A DNA stretch of 64,000 nt, from positions 51,270-115,269 of the forward strand of contig NZ_JANZXN010000019.1 of assembly GCF_025629245.1 (NCBI RefSeq), written 5' to 3'. The position numbers were made by a program, and so were the translations under genes. Source of the DNA: Natronobiforma cellulositropha. GTDB lineage: Archaea; Halobacteriota; Halobacteria; Halobacteriales; Natrialbaceae. The notes below the pieces were generated by a model. The model worked only from the letters and a program-made list of their open reading frames with translations. It did no database searches and was not told the origin of the DNA. Of this stretch, positions 17,820 to 26,121 are shown in pieces (within the stretch, counting starts at the first letter, position 1; every line of letters begins with the position of its first letter).

Positions 17820-18281
17820 TTATTGGTAGTCGACTGCGCCTTCGCCCTCGCCGATCCACGCCCCACGGTCGGGTTCGCGTGACTCGAGCGGGTCGATGTC
17901 TTTGTACCACGGCACGGCTTTCAGCTGCTCTTTGTTGAACACGAGATCGGCTTTGGTGTCGCCGGTGAACTCGAAGTTCTGGGTGAGCAGGATGGCGTCG
18001 ACGGGGCAGACCTCCTCACAGAGTCGGCAGTAGACGCACTGGCCGATGTGGAGGTTGTACTGTTCGCCGTTTCGTTTGTCGTCCGTGACGATCTGGATGG
18101 TGTCGTTCGGACAGACGTTCTCACACTGGCGACACCAGATACAGCGCTCCTGGCTGAACTTGTGGACGCCACGGAAGCGTGGCGAGACGTCGGGTGCGAC
18201 GTCCGGGTACTCCACGGTGAAGGTGTTGCCGTCCAGTGCGTGTTTCATGGTCGTTGCCATCGATTTGAGTAGTCCGATCAT
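17820..18281 (-). CDS. nuoI: Complex I-like NuoI, 2x[4Fe-4S] ferredoxin subunit
   Basis: The 153 residues contain two classical cluster motifs, CIWCRQCENVCP and CVYCRLCEEVCP, which ligate the N6a and N6b [4Fe-4S] clusters linking the electron input to NuoB. The rest is short and acidic with an amphipathic N-terminus that docks on the membrane arm. Its start overlaps the nuoH stop by four bases. In a complex lacking NuoEFG, this subunit is a likely place for an alternative electron donor, perhaps ferredoxin, to deliver electrons; that is inference. Confidence 0.96.
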   Translation of the reverse strand: MIGLLKSMATTMKHALDGNTFTVEYPDVAPDVSPRFRGVHKFSQERCIWCRQCENVCPNDTIQIVTDDKRNGEQYNLHIGQCVYCRLCEEVCPVDAILLTQNFEFTGDTKADLVFNKEQLKAVPWYKDIDPLESREPDRGAWIGEGEGAVDYQ

Positions 18282-19375
18282 GCGACGATCACCCCCACGA
18301 GTATGGCCGTGAGCACCAGGTTAGCGAACGAAAGGACGAGCATGCCCTTCCAGCCGATTTCGATCAGTTGGTCGATCCGGACACGCGGCAGCGCCGAACG
18401 CAGCCACTGAGTGAGCAAGAACACCGCCCAGATCTTGACGAGGAACCAGACGATGCCGAGTTCGGCCGGGCCGGGCCCGGCGGGGCCACCGAGGAAGATG
18501 GTCGCGATGATCGCACCGCCGAGGAAGATGTGTAAGAACTCCCCGAGGTAGATCAGCACGAAGTAGACCGAGGAGTACTCGGTCTGGTAGCCGGCGACGA
18601 TCTCGGTGGGTGCTTCGGGCGTGTCGAACGGGTTACGCCCGATCTCTGCGAAGTTCGCCGCGAGGAACAGGACGAACGCGAACGGGTTGACGAACGCGTA
18701 CCACGCAGGAATCGCGAAGCCGCCGAGTTCGATCAGTGGCTCGGCCTGAATAGCGACGATCTCGCTGAGCTGTAAGGTCCCGGCGAAGACGACGACCGAC
18801 ATCCCGGTCACGACGAGCGGAATCTCGTAGGCGATGTTCTGGGCGACTGCGCGCAGCCCACCGAGCAAGGAGTACTTGTTCGAGGAGGCGTAGCCAGCCA
18901 TCACCAGTCCCACGCTCGCAATCCCCGAGACGGCGAAGACGTAGACGAGGCCGACCTCGGGGTCGGCGAGCTGGACGCCGCTGCCCATCGGAATCACCGC
19001 GAACCCGAGCATCGCCGATCCGGCGACGACGATCGGTGCCAGGTCGTACGCCGGGCGGTCTACGTCTTCGGGAATAATGTTCTCTTTCGCGAGCAGGCGG
19101 ACGGCGTCGGCGACGATGATCAACAGCCCGAACGGACCGACGCGGTTGACCGCGATGCGGTCGGTGAAGGCCGCCGTGATCTTTCGTTTCGCCCACGGAC
19201 CGGCGACGCCGGTCATCGCGAGCATCAGGTTACCGACGATGAACGCGGCGATGAAGGCCGCCAGCAGCTCACCACCCATTCCGAACTCGCCGAGTCCAGT
19301 CAGGTCGGCGATGCGCTCGGGCAGCAGGTAGGTGTCGCCGTCGGCCTGTAAGACCGCAGCCTCGAGCGTGCTCAT
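18278..19375 (-). CDS. nuoH: Complex I-like NuoH subunit
   Basis: A 365-residue, eight-helix subunit that forms the quinone chamber with NuoB and NuoD. The acidic loop EIGRNPFDTPEAPTEIVAGY, characteristic of the family, is present near residue 235, and the LLGGLRAVAQNIAYEIPL loop near 175. Length and motifs are normal. It is coupled by four-base overlaps to nuoCD and nuoI. Confidence 0.95.
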   Translation of the reverse strand: MSTLEAAVLQADGDTYLLPERIADLTGLGEFGMGGELLAAFIAAFIVGNLMLAMTGVAGPWAKRKITAAFTDRIAVNRVGPFGLLIIVADAVRLLAKENIIPEDVDRPAYDLAPIVVAGSAMLGFAVIPMGSGVQLADPEVGLVYVFAVSGIASVGLVMAGYASSNKYSLLGGLRAVAQNIAYEIPLVVTGMSVVVFAGTLQLSEIVAIQAEPLIELGGFAIPAWYAFVNPFAFVLFLAANFAEIGRNPFDTPEAPTEIVAGYQTEYSSVYFVLIYLGEFLHIFLGGAIIATIFLGGPAGPGPAELGIVWFLVKIWAVFLLTQWLRSALPRVRIDQLIEIGWKGMLVLSFANLVLTAILVGVIVA

Positions 19376-21024
19376 CGGTCCACCTCTCCGAGCACGATGT
19401 CGAGGCTGCCGAGTGAGGCGATCAGGTCAGGAATGTACTCGCCTTCGACCATCTCGGGGAGCGCCGAGAGGTTGTGGAAACACGGGCTGCGGATCTTGAA
19501 CCGGCCGGGCTTGTCCGTGCCGTCGGCGCGGATGTAGATGCCGAGTTCACCTTTCGCGGCCTCGACGGCCTTGTACGTCTCCGTATCGGCCGGTGGCTTG
19601 AGCGTCCGCGGGACGTTACTCTGAATCTCGCGTTCGTCCTCCGGCCACTCCTCTAAGAGGTCGATACACTGCTCGATGATCTTCGCCGACTGTTCGACCT
19701 CCTGCATGCGCACGAGCACGCGCGAGTAGTTGTCACAGCCGTCTTCGGTGATGACGTCCCACTCTAAGTGCTCGTAGTAGCCGTAGGGGTCGTCACGGCG
19801 GAGGTCGACGTCGATCCCGGAGCCGCGAGCGGTCGGGCCGGTACAGCCGTACTGTTTCGCGACTTCTGGCTCGAGGATCCCGGTGCCGACACAGCGAAGC
19901 TGGAAGATCTCGTTTCCGGTGAGTAAGTCGTCGTACTCGGCGACTTTCGCGGGCAGTTCGTCGAGGAAGTCACGCGTCTTCTCGAAGAACTCCTCGCGCG
20001 GTTCCGGGAGGTCCCAGACGACGCCGCCGAGGCGGAAGTAGTTGAACATCAGGCGCTGGCCGGTGAGGTCTTCCAGAATGTCCTGGACGACCTCGCGGTC
20101 GCGGAAGGCGTACTGGAAGATGGCCGTAAAGTCACCGTAGACGTCGAGTGCGAAGGTCCCGAGCGCCAGCATGTGTGCGGCGATCCGACACAGCTCTGCG
20201 GACATCGTCCGGATGACCTGGGCGTACTCGGGGACCTCTAAGTCGGCGAGGTCCTCTGCGGCGCGCGCGTAGGCCCACTCGTTGAGAATGCCAGCCGAGA
20301 CGTAGTCCCACCGGTCGGGGTAGGGCATGATCTGGTGGCGGTAGGTGCCCTGCTCGCACATCTGCTCCTCACACCGGTGTAAGTAGCCGATGTCGGGTTC
20401 GACGTCGACGACGGTCTCGCCGTCGAGGACGGCCTTGACGTGGAGCACGCCGTGGGTCGCCGGGTGGTGTGGCCCGATGTTCAGGAACATCGTGTCCGAC
20501 TCGGTGTCGTGCTGGTCGGCCTCGAGCGGGTTCGCGTGCTGGGCGAACTTCACGACCTGGGGCTTGTCCTGGTCGTAGTCGAGCCCGAGTGGGTGACCCT
20601 GCCAGGTCTCGGGCAGCAGAATCCGACGCATGTCGGGGTGGTCTTCGTACTGGATGCCGACGAGGTCGAAGTTCTCGCGTTCGGCCCAGTCAGCGGAGCG
20701 AAACACCGGCTCTGCGGTCTGGCTGACGGGCTCGTCGACCGGCGTCGGGACGACGACGCTCACCTCTCGAGTGGGGTCGTCGTAGGTTTTCAGGTGGTAG
20801 ATCGACTCGTAGCGGTCGTCGTACTGCTGGGCGGTGACACACGAGAGGTGGTCGAAGCCCGCCTGGTCTCGCAGGTCGAAGAGGACGCTCTGGACCTCGT
20901 CGGGGCGAATAACGAATCCGGGCGCGTTCTTGTGGTCGTCTCGAGTGAGTGCCCGGTCGCCGATGAGCGCCTCGAGGCCGTCCTCGTCGATCTGGTCTGC
21001 GGTGGTAGTGAGGTCCGTGCTCAT
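19372..21024 (-). CDS. nuoCD: Fused NuoC-NuoD subunit
   Basis: At 550 residues, the first about 150 are the NuoC (30 kDa-like) domain and the rest the NuoD (49 kDa, hydrogenase-large-chain-like) domain. NuoD is marked by LNIGPHHPATHGVLHVKAVL, the quinone-site histidine region near residue 185, and a C-terminal FKIRSPCFHNLSALPEMVEG. The C-D fusion is also known in some bacteria. It provides the quinone-binding site together with NuoB and overlaps both neighbours by four bases. Confidence 0.95.
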   Translation of the reverse strand: MSTDLTTTADQIDEDGLEALIGDRALTRDDHKNAPGFVIRPDEVQSVLFDLRDQAGFDHLSCVTAQQYDDRYESIYHLKTYDDPTREVSVVVPTPVDEPVSQTAEPVFRSADWAERENFDLVGIQYEDHPDMRRILLPETWQGHPLGLDYDQDKPQVVKFAQHANPLEADQHDTESDTMFLNIGPHHPATHGVLHVKAVLDGETVVDVEPDIGYLHRCEEQMCEQGTYRHQIMPYPDRWDYVSAGILNEWAYARAAEDLADLEVPEYAQVIRTMSAELCRIAAHMLALGTFALDVYGDFTAIFQYAFRDREVVQDILEDLTGQRLMFNYFRLGGVVWDLPEPREEFFEKTRDFLDELPAKVAEYDDLLTGNEIFQLRCVGTGILEPEVAKQYGCTGPTARGSGIDVDLRRDDPYGYYEHLEWDVITEDGCDNYSRVLVRMQEVEQSAKIIEQCIDLLEEWPEDEREIQSNVPRTLKPPADTETYKAVEAAKGELGIYIRADGTDKPGRFKIRSPCFHNLSALPEMVEGEYIPDLIASLGSLDIVLGEVDR

Positions 21025-21725
21025 GGCGAATCAGCCCAGTTGTAGCGCATGACGAGGTCGTCTTCGTCGATCTGGTCTGCGAGTTTCTGGACGAGTTCGT
21101 CCCGGGGGAGGTCGCCGAACTGCTCGAGTTCGTAGGGCTTGACCACGACGGGGGCGGTCTCGCCGTTGGCGACGCGCTCCTGGAGTTTCGCGACGCCGTA
21201 GACCAGCGCCTCCGGCCGCGGTGGGCAGCCGGGGACGTGGATGTCGACCGGGATGATCTCTTCGGCACCCTTGACGACGTTGTAGCCCTCCTGGAAGGGG
21301 CCGCCGGAGATCGTACACGAGCCCATGCCGATGACGAACTTCGGTTCGGGCATCTGGTCGTAGACGCGTTTCATACGCGGGCCGAACTTCGAGACGATCG
21401 TTCCGGGAACGATGATCACGTCGGCCTGCCTGGGCGAGGCACGGGGGACGCCCGCACCGAAGCGGTCCAGGTCGTGTTTGATCGCGTACGTGTGGATCAT
21501 CTCGATGCTGCAGCAGGCGATGCCAAACTGCAGCATGAACATCGACGAGCCGCGCACCCAGTTCATGAACTGGTCGAACTTGGTGAGGATGAACGGCTGT
21601 GAGCCGAACGCCTCCCGGAGTTTCGAGTTGAAGCGGTCGTCGACGCCCTCACCCATGCGTGCGTCCCGCGTGTCTGTCACCGGTCCGGTGCTGTCGTAGA
21701 TGGATTGGCGTGGTTCGTTACTCAT
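21021..21725 (-). CDS. nuoB: Complex I-like NuoB, N2 cluster subunit
   Basis: The 234 residues include the tandem-cysteine site GIACCSIEM and two further cysteines in GMGSCTISGGPF and PGCPPRPEAL, the four ligands of the terminal [4Fe-4S] cluster N2 that reduces quinone. An N-terminal extension of about 40 polar residues precedes the fold. It overlaps nuoA and nuoCD by ATGA junctions. Confidence 0.96.
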   Translation of the reverse strand: MSNEPRQSIYDSTGPVTDTRDARMGEGVDDRFNSKLREAFGSQPFILTKFDQFMNWVRGSSMFMLQFGIACCSIEMIHTYAIKHDLDRFGAGVPRASPRQADVIIVPGTIVSKFGPRMKRVYDQMPEPKFVIGMGSCTISGGPFQEGYNVVKGAEEIIPVDIHVPGCPPRPEALVYGVAKLQERVANGETAPVVVKPYELEQFGDLPRDELVQKLADQIDEDDLVMRYNWADSP

Positions 21726-22141
21726 GGTCGATCGACCTCAGCCTGGGAGTCGACCCGGTGGGGGCTTTTCGCCCACTGTACGGCGCCGTTGCGCCAGGCC
21801 CACGCGAGTCCGACGAGGAGGATGGCGACGAACAGCAACATCGGTCCGAGCGCTTCGAGGAGCGTTACCTGCCCGGACTCGAGTGCTGGCCGGTAGATGA
21901 CCGCCCATGGGAACAGCAGGACGGTCTCGATGTCGAAGACGACGAAAAGAAGCGCAACCATGTAGTACTGGATGTTGAACCGGATGCGCGTCCCGCCAGT
22001 CGGCACCTCGCCACTCTCGTAGGTGGCACGTTTACTTGTCTCGGGCACGCTCGGCCGTAGGAGGTACGATACCGCCATCATGCCGAGCGGAATCAGTAAC
22101 CCCACGAATGCCAACGCCCCGATGGCTATCCATTCATTCAT
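21722..22141 (-). CDS. nuoA: Complex I-like NuoA, first gene of the operon
   Basis: A 139-residue, three-helix subunit containing RATYESGEVPTGGTRIRFNI (the conserved loop) and FVVFDIETVLLFPWAV with the membrane acidic pair. The start MNEWIAIGALAF at 22141 is chosen because a TATA box (CTTATATG, minus strand, 22173-22180) lies 32 bases upstream; a longer in-frame start would place the promoter inside the gene. Eleven genes from here to nuoN form one unit lacking nuoE, F and G. Confidence 0.94.
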   Translation of the reverse strand: MNEWIAIGALAFVGLLIPLGMMAVSYLLRPSVPETSKRATYESGEVPTGGTRIRFNIQYYMVALLFVVFDIETVLLFPWAVIYRPALESGQVTLLEALGPMLLFVAILLVGLAWAWRNGAVQWAKSPHRVDSQAEVDRP

Positions 22142-22172
22142 CTCCGTAACGTTCGGCCGTTGGAAACGCACC

Positions 22173-22180
22173 CATATAAG
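22173..22180 (-). promoter_or_regulatory. TATA box of the nuo operon
   Basis: CTTATATG on the minus strand, 32 bases upstream of the nuoA ATG. That is the distance expected if transcription starts a few bases before the start codon, as is usual in haloarchaea. The flanking region to the symporter gene (22181-22343) holds no other gene. Confidence 0.6.
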
Positions 22181-22343
22181 GGTTGATTCTTCGATTTTCG
22201 GCCGCAGACGTGGTCCTGGAGCCTTCTGAAAGGTGTTTAGTGATGCGACAGTCGCGTGTGGCGAGAACGAACATGTGAGTGTCATCGCCCACACGGGCGC
22301 GTGCCGAGAAACCGGGCGAGTCGATCAGCAGGCTCGAGCGCTC

Positions 22344-23780
22344 TCAGACGGGTTTCGACTCACGCGACTCGAGGCGGCTGCCCCAGAGCGCGCGGCCAGC
22401 CAGCAACACGACGAACGCGACGGTGGTCGCGAGGAGCGCGGCGGGCAGACCCAGCGGTCCGCCGAGGAACTCCCAGGTCGTCCCGAGAACGAAGCCGATG
22501 GCGATCGCACTCACGATGGCCTTCCCGGGGATGTCGACGAGGTACATCGCGGCGTAGACCGGGACGAGGAGTGCGCTGGTGAGGAGGATCGCTCGCCACT
22601 CGTACATGACGATGATCGTTCCCGGCGGGTCGATGGCGATGGCGGCGGCGGCGATACCGAAGGCGACGGTCGCGAGTCGGGAGACACGGAGCAGCTGTGC
22701 GTCGTCGGGGTCGTCAGCGAAGTAGCTGAAGATGTCGTTCGAGCAGGTCACCCCGCAAGCGTGCAGTCGCGTGTCGGTCGTCGAGAGGATGCCGCTGAGA
22801 ATCGCGACCGAGATGACGATGCCGAGGCTCGTCGGCAGGTACTCGGTGAGCAGGAGCGGGAACGCTTCGTCGGGGTTCGAGACGGAGACACCGGCGTTGT
22901 GTAAGGCGACCACGGTCGCCGCGCCGACGATCATCAAGACCACGTAGAAGACGGAGACGATCACGCCGCCTGCGGCGACGTGGAATCGCGCCGTCCGGTC
23001 GTCTCGGATCGCGTTCGTCCGGATGATCTCCGACTGGGAGGTGAAGATCGACCCGAAGAAGGTGATCAGTGCACCGAGGAAGCCGAGCGCAGCGAAGCCG
23101 GCCGCGCCGAACGGCGCGGTGTACGTGGGATCGAGAGCGGTGAACTGCTGGTTGATGCTCGTGATCCCGCCGAGGTCGGCAACGAGGTAGACGAACGCGA
23201 CGGCGACGAGGCCGACCATCAGGAGCCCCTGGACGAAGTCGGTGTAGCTGACGCTCACGAGCCCGCCAAGGGCAGCGTAGGCGGTGAAGACGGCACCGAT
23301 GATCAGTACCATGTACGTGTACGGAACCCCGGTGAGTGTCGCGACGAGGACACTGGCCCCGGTGAGCTGAATAATGAGGAACACCCACGCGTTCGCGAGC
23401 AGGACGGTACCCGTGAGCGGCCGCGCGACGTCGTAGCCGGTGAGTTCGACGACGATGTCGGAGAGCGTCACCGACCCGAACTCACGGATCTTCGGGACGA
23501 CGAAGTAGAAGCCGCTGATACCGAGCATCAGGCCGAGGATGATCCCCGTGAGCGTCGAGTAGCCCTGGCCGAAGACCGCACCGACGAAACCGATGATGCT
23601 GACGGCGCTGACGAAGTGTGCGACGTACGACATCGTCGCGAGCCACGGCCCGAGTTCCCGCCCGAAGATCCAGAAGTCGTCCGTGTTCGTCACCCGCTGG
23701 TAGCCGAGGAGACCGACACCCAGGATGACGAGCATGTAGACGACGAACGCCCCGAGGTAGAGCGTGTTGATCTCGCTCAT
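22344..23780 (-). CDS. Sodium:solute symporter (SSS family)
   Basis: A 478-residue permease with about 13 hydrophobic helices, matching the SSS (SLC5-like) fold. GYSTLTGIILGLMLG and the SYTDFVQGLLMVG helix (near residue 180) are family-typical, and SAVSIIGFVGAVFGQG lies in the first repeat. The substrate is probably a small organic acid, amino acid or similar; it cannot be resolved. Its ATG overlaps the stop of a 54-codon membrane protein gene (ATGA), so the two are made together, as in symporters with a small accessory subunit. The short C-terminus is basic. Confidence 0.88.
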   Translation of the reverse strand: MSEINTLYLGAFVVYMLVILGVGLLGYQRVTNTDDFWIFGRELGPWLATMSYVAHFVSAVSIIGFVGAVFGQGYSTLTGIILGLMLGISGFYFVVPKIREFGSVTLSDIVVELTGYDVARPLTGTVLLANAWVFLIIQLTGASVLVATLTGVPYTYMVLIIGAVFTAYAALGGLVSVSYTDFVQGLLMVGLVAVAFVYLVADLGGITSINQQFTALDPTYTAPFGAAGFAALGFLGALITFFGSIFTSQSEIIRTNAIRDDRTARFHVAAGGVIVSVFYVVLMIVGAATVVALHNAGVSVSNPDEAFPLLLTEYLPTSLGIVISVAILSGILSTTDTRLHACGVTCSNDIFSYFADDPDDAQLLRVSRLATVAFGIAAAAIAIDPPGTIIVMYEWRAILLTSALLVPVYAAMYLVDIPGKAIVSAIAIGFVLGTTWEFLGGPLGLPAALLATTVAFVVLLAGRALWGSRLESRESKPV

Positions 23781-23941
23781 TTTGCCCCCCGTTCACTCGA
23801 CGGTCGCTCGAGGGTTTTCGACTCGAACGGATTCACTCCGAGGACGTAGACCAGCACGTAGTGTGCGAAACCAATGCTTCCTGCGAGTACCGTTGCCACG
23901 AACACTGCTGCCATCTCCAGGGGCAGCCCTAACACATCCAT
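23777..23941 (-). CDS. 54-aa single-helix partner of the SSS symporter
   Basis: A 54-codon frame beginning MDVLGLPLEM, with hydrophobic segments at about 9-24 and 26-35, then VNPFESKTLERPSSERGAK. Its TGA overlaps the ATG of the symporter in the form ATGA, and the AT-rich block with AATTTAAATTAAAG at 23955-23970 sits directly upstream as a promoter, so this is the first gene of a two-gene operon. Small membrane subunits upstream of SSS permeases are known in other families (for example DUF4212 with acetate-type permeases). I do not recognise this one by sequence. Confidence 0.8.
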   Translation of the reverse strand: MDVLGLPLEMAAVFVATVLAGSIGFAHYVLVYVLGVNPFESKTLERPSSERGAK

Positions 23942-23996
23942 AGCAGATGAATTGTGCTTTAATTTAAATTGTTTTCTATTCCATTATCGTGAAATA

Positions 23997-24737
23997 TCAT
24001 ACAACGAACTCGAGCGTGATGCCGACCGCCATCGCCACGAATCCGAGGACGCGGACGAACTGGGAGTGGAGTTCGCGGTCGATGAGCCGCTCGACGTTGC
24101 GTTCGGTTTTTCGCCGGTGTTCGATCCCGGTTCGGGCGTACATCTCGTCTTTCATGTCCTCGGTGACCCACGCCATCGTCCCGATCGACGCCATCGGTCC
24201 GAACGCGAAGATGGCGATACCGAGACTGACCGTTCCCGACGCGTACACGTAGCCGAGGACCGTACAGAGCCAGCCGAGGGTGAACCCGAGGTTGCCCCAC
24301 CCGGTGAGGTACTTCCGGTCGTGGAGGCGGCCGCCGAACCACTCGAGGTTGTAGGCGAGACCGAGGAAGACCCCGAGGACGAGGATACCGAGCGCCAGCC
24401 AGGTCGTCATCCAGGCGGCGACGATGGCGACGACCGCCCCGGCGGCGATCATCCCGAATCCGATCGGATACTGGATACGCGGGTCGACGGTCACGTTCAC
24501 GTCGGGGGCAGCGAGGTCGACGGACTTCATCCCCTGGTCCAGCAGCCACAGCGCCGCCATCGCCAACGCCCAGACGGTCCAGTCCCACGTACCGCTCACC
24601 GACCCGATCACCATCCCCATCGTCGCCACCGTCAGCGGGAGGATGCTGAACAGCCAGTAGTTGTTCACGAGCGAACGACGGACGTGGTACGCCAGCGACC
24701 GATCGACACGGCCGGTAGACCCAGGCGAAAGTTCCAT
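23997..24737 (-). CDS. UbiA-like polytopic membrane protein
   Basis: A 246-residue protein with seven or eight hydrophobic helices. Segments such as LGLAYNLEWFGGRLHDRKY and GWGNLGFTLGWL recall the UbiA prenyltransferase fold, which transfers isoprenoid chains to quinone, haem or lipid acceptors. The first Asp-rich site of active UbiA enzymes (NDxxDxxxD) is not intact; only LDQGMKSVDLAAPD is seen near residue 67. It may be a divergent or inactive member. A strong AT-rich promoter (TTTTATATGATATAGG, minus strand) precedes it, separating it from the upstream P450/RND transcript. Confidence 0.55.
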   Translation of the reverse strand: MELSPGSTGRVDRSLAYHVRRSLVNNYWLFSILPLTVATMGMVIGSVSGTWDWTVWALAMAALWLLDQGMKSVDLAAPDVNVTVDPRIQYPIGFGMIAAGAVVAIVAAWMTTWLALGILVLGVFLGLAYNLEWFGGRLHDRKYLTGWGNLGFTLGWLCTVLGYVYASGTVSLGIAIFAFGPMASIGTMAWVTEDMKDEMYARTGIEHRRKTERNVERLIDRELHSQFVRVLGFVAMAVGITLEFVV

Positions 24738-24810
24738 ACCTATATCATATAAAATAACGTGTTAATAGTGTCGGTATTGATCGTTAGTGAGACGATCCGC
24801 CCGGCACCTG

Positions 24811-26118
24811 TCACTCGAGCGGTCGGAGGGTGAGTTCGACCGGCTCGGCCGGAACGAGCGAGAGTTCGGCGGTGACCGGGAGATCGGCCGCGTCGGTGTC
24901 GGCCGCCTCGAGCGTGTAGCCCCGGAGGAGCGACGCGACGACGACCCGGATCGTGGCGGTCGCGAACGCCCCGCCGACGCACTGGCGCGACCCGCCACCG
25001 AACGGCAGGTACGCGTTCGACGGCGGCGAGTCCTCGGCGAGCCACCGGTCGGGGTCGAACGAGAGCGGATCGGGGACGTAGCGCTCGTCCCGGTGGAGTT
25101 GCCACTGTGAGAGCCAGATCCGCGCTCCCGCGGGGATCTCGCACCCGCCGAGATCGGCCGGGCGAGTCGTGTGTCGGAACATCGTATAGATCGGCGGGTA
25201 CAGACGCAGCGACTCGGAGATGACGGCGTCGAGATACGCGACCCGTTCGAGACTGCCGTACGTGGCCGCCCGGTCGTACGCGGCGTCGACGTCGGCGCGC
25301 AGGCGGTCCTGCGTCGGCGGATCGCTGGCGAGCGCCCAGCAGGTGTAGGTCAGCGCGAGCGCCAGCGGTTCGAACGCGCCGACGACCAGAATACCGATCT
25401 CCGTCCGGACCGACTCGGCGGAGAGCGTCCCCGCCTCACGGGCGCGCTCGAGACCCGCGAGGAGCGGGCCGTCGCCCCGCTCGAGCACGTCGTCGACCAG
25501 GTCACCGAGGTCGGCGACGGCGCGACGGTAGCGACGGTTCGTCGGCGTCGGGACCCACTCGGGCACCGCCATCGAGAGGGCGATCTGCGACGGCGCGAAC
25601 TTGCGACTGATCGCGTCGACGAGTCGGCCGTACTCACGGTCGTCGACCTCGAGATCGGTGCCGAACAGCGTCGAGGCAGCGATCGAGAGCGAGAGGCGAC
25701 GGAACAGCGCGAGCGCATCGACGGGTTCGTCGGCCGGGAGGTCGGCGAGCGCCCGCTCGAGCGCGTCGCGGATCGCAGGCGCGTACTCGGCGAGTCGGTC
25801 CGCGTACATGACCGGTTGCCAGACCTCCCGGAGGGTGGCGACCGACGCGGCGTCGTACTCGACTGGCGTGCCGAACGACGCGGAGAGCCGTTCACGCAGC
25901 ATGTCGGGCTTCTCGAAGGCCGCCGTGCGGGTGAGGAGCACCTCCTCGATCAGCGACGGGTCGGTGACGACGTAGATCGAGTCGGTGCCGGCGCGCGCCC
26001 GCAGGAGGGGTGCCTCGAGATCGCGACACCGTTCGCCGAAGGCGAGGGGACGGACGACCTGGTGGCTGTTGCCGAACAGGGGGATCCCCGGCACCGACGG
26101 CGGTGTCTCACTCGACAC
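24811..26118 (-). CDS. Cytochrome P450, with altered I-helix
   Basis: A 435-residue soluble P450 without a membrane anchor. The heme loop FGGGSRQCVGG places the proximal cysteine at residue 380, and the K-helix ExxR is ESLR at 302-305. In the I-helix, where most P450s have the acid/alcohol pair of AGxxT, this protein reads VGAFEPLALALTY (246-258): the acid is kept as Glu250 but Pro and Leu replace the usual threonine. The usual C-helix WR pair is also not evident. Such changes occur in P450s that rearrange peroxides or depend on substrate-assisted protonation. It starts 3 bases after the RND exporter gene ends, so both are probably co-expressed. Confidence 0.9.
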   Translation of the reverse strand: MSSETPPSVPGIPLFGNSHQVVRPLAFGERCRDLEAPLLRARAGTDSIYVVTDPSLIEEVLLTRTAAFEKPDMLRERLSASFGTPVEYDAASVATLREVWQPVMYADRLAEYAPAIRDALERALADLPADEPVDALALFRRLSLSIAASTLFGTDLEVDDREYGRLVDAISRKFAPSQIALSMAVPEWVPTPTNRRYRRAVADLGDLVDDVLERGDGPLLAGLERAREAGTLSAESVRTEIGILVVGAFEPLALALTYTCWALASDPPTQDRLRADVDAAYDRAATYGSLERVAYLDAVISESLRLYPPIYTMFRHTTRPADLGGCEIPAGARIWLSQWQLHRDERYVPDPLSFDPDRWLAEDSPPSNAYLPFGGGSRQCVGGAFATATIRVVVASLLRGYTLEAADTDAADLPVTAELSLVPAEPVELTLRPLE

Positions 26119-26121
26119 GCG

